A stretch of DNA of 54,010 nt from Paracoccus ravus. Its GTDB lineage: Bacteria > Pseudomonadota > Alphaproteobacteria > Rhodobacterales > Rhodobacteraceae. The translations under genes and the position numbers were made by a program. Numbering within the stretch: the first letter of the stretch is position 1; each line of letters opens with the position of its first letter. Below, in pieces: positions 53,490-54,010 of this stretch. Below the pieces are notes generated by a model, which saw nothing but the letters and a program-made list of their open reading frames with translations, did no database searches and was not told the DNA's origin. The DNA lies in assembly GCF_004522175.1 (NCBI RefSeq), contig NZ_SDEB01000026.1, positions 1 to 54,010 on the forward strand, given 5' to 3'.

Positions 53490-53744
53490 GTCATTTCCAG
53501 GTCCTGAAACGGCCCCGATCTGCCCCCGCGCTGCATAGAGATCGCGCATATACGGGTGGGCGCGATGCGCGCGTGAGAAATCCTTGGGGATAATTTGGCT
53601 TTTGCGTCAGGTATTTGTGGGTGCGCTACTGCGTTCTGCTGGCACAGATAGCAAAGCGCGAATTATCTGCCCGAATCTACGACATAAAAATGACAGTAAA
53701 TCAGTAGCTTGTCATTTTTCTTCGATCGACGTGCATTTTTCGTC
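53490..53744. other. Intergenic stretch upstream of the rRNA promoter
   Basis: No convincing gene is seen. Frames present are short and lack ribosome sites. The part at 53580-53740 is richer in A and T than surrounding sequence, as expected for an upstream activating region of an rRNA promoter. Confidence 0.4.
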
Positions 53745-53773
53745 TTGCGCCTTCTGGAGCTGCGGCCTAAATA
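53745..53773 (+). promoter_or_regulatory. Probable rRNA operon promoter
   Basis: TTGCGC (53745-53750) and TAAATA (53768-53773) are 17 bp apart. The segment just after (ACCGCCTC, then repeated GAGACG/GAGGCG motifs) resembles the start of rRNA leaders in Rhodobacterales. The 16S gene would lie beyond the right edge. Confidence 0.6.
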
Positions 53774-54010
53774 CCGCCTCACCGAAACGGCGAGACGCTG
53801 AGACGGGACGGAACGAGGCGCTGGGAACGGCGGTTGGTTCTGGGAAAATCGGGAAGTCTGATGGCTTGCACGGCGCCACGAAGGAAATGGCGCGGTTCAG
53901 GTTGTTTTGTTTCCCCTGCTTTTTGACATTGCGAGATATCTGAAGAGATATGCGGGCGGTCTGATCGTTATACGATTGAGAAGTTTGCATATCGGCTCTC
54001 TAGGGAAACC
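53774..54010 (+). other. rRNA operon leader (5' part, 16S gene beyond the window)
   Basis: The leader contains a boxA-like antitermination element TGCTTTTTGACA (53917-53928), close to the E. coli boxA TGCTCTTTAACA. It continues GAGATATGCGGGCGGTCTG and ends ...TTTGCATATCGGCTC, which I recall as typical of the sequence preceding 16S rRNA in this order. The 5'-leader half of the RNase III processing stem would lie here. The mature 16S start is not reached. Confidence 0.65.

Noticed and set aside
53584..53943. Plus-strand open frame of 119 residues near the right edge
   Set aside because: It covers the rRNA promoter and boxA leader and has no recognisable domain or ribosome site.

Overview
The window is GC-rich (hand counts in core genes give about two thirds G+C), densely coded and looks chromosomal. 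It comes from an alphaproteobacterium of the Rhodobacterales, with Paracoccus-like as the best guess. Supporting signs are a HemY with a C-terminal zinc ribbon, a family of the DUF6478 type, an IscR-type regulator with a single cysteine, a Hint-domain protein, a carboxy(nor)spermidine pathway and an rRNA leader typical of this order. Genus is inference; no database was consulted.

Layout. 1-123: probable right end of an IS21-type insertion sequence. 215-5054: an orphan FkbH-like HAD/SGNH protein, a serine alpha/beta-hydrolase-like protein and an acyl-CoA synthetase. 5174-10408 (minus): tsaD, gpsA, YciI-like, EVE, ABC exporter and a BON-LysM protein; the first four are coupled by ATGA-type or one-base overlaps. 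10478-14417 (plus): hemD, a mitofilin-like membrane protein and hemY, followed by tRNA-Thr(CGT) and a strong terminator. 14750-16650: a decayed tyrosine-phosphatase autotransporter with two frameshifts, one stop and no catalytic Cys. 16727-18620: divergent LysR regulator and an unusual shikimate-dehydrogenase-like gene. 18657-22790: a 57-residue membrane protein, an MFS transporter, ZapE and a Hint protein with an EF-hand.

23085-28474: accD-folC (minus), then cardiolipin synthase, pterin dehydratase, a DUF6478-like protein and a small protein (plus). 28471-31899: GNAT enzyme, MoCF/CinA-N protein, methionine aminopeptidase and a LacI regulator. 31995-36695: tRNA-Arg(CCT), ChrA, a His-rich secreted protein, a GlxA-type AraC regulator and an AI-2E family permease. 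36797-39190: nspC and carboxynorspermidine synthase. 39302-42400: IscR-like regulator, alpha/beta hydrolase, a tandem double-HD phosphohydrolase and an overlapping lower-GC gene with a HEPN-like R-x4-H motif. 42505-48077: icd, a small coiled-coil membrane protein, purQ and the dctB-dctD two-component pair, in which DctD lacks the sigma-54 GAFTGA loop. 48078-54010: long rne leader, rne, ccdA-like, a PaaI-type thioesterase, rplM-rpsI, and finally an rRNA operon promoter and boxA leader whose 16S gene lies beyond the window.

Most of this is housekeeping: heme, folate, fatty acid, polyamine, tRNA modification, RNA decay and translation. The parts most worth a second look are the double-HD plus HEPN-like pair, the AAA+ changes in DctD, the decayed phosphatase-autotransporter, the altered shikimate-dehydrogenase pocket, a structured unassigned stretch at 22955-23075, and direct repeats around the rplM promoter. 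No CRISPR array, prophage or complete mobile element was seen.
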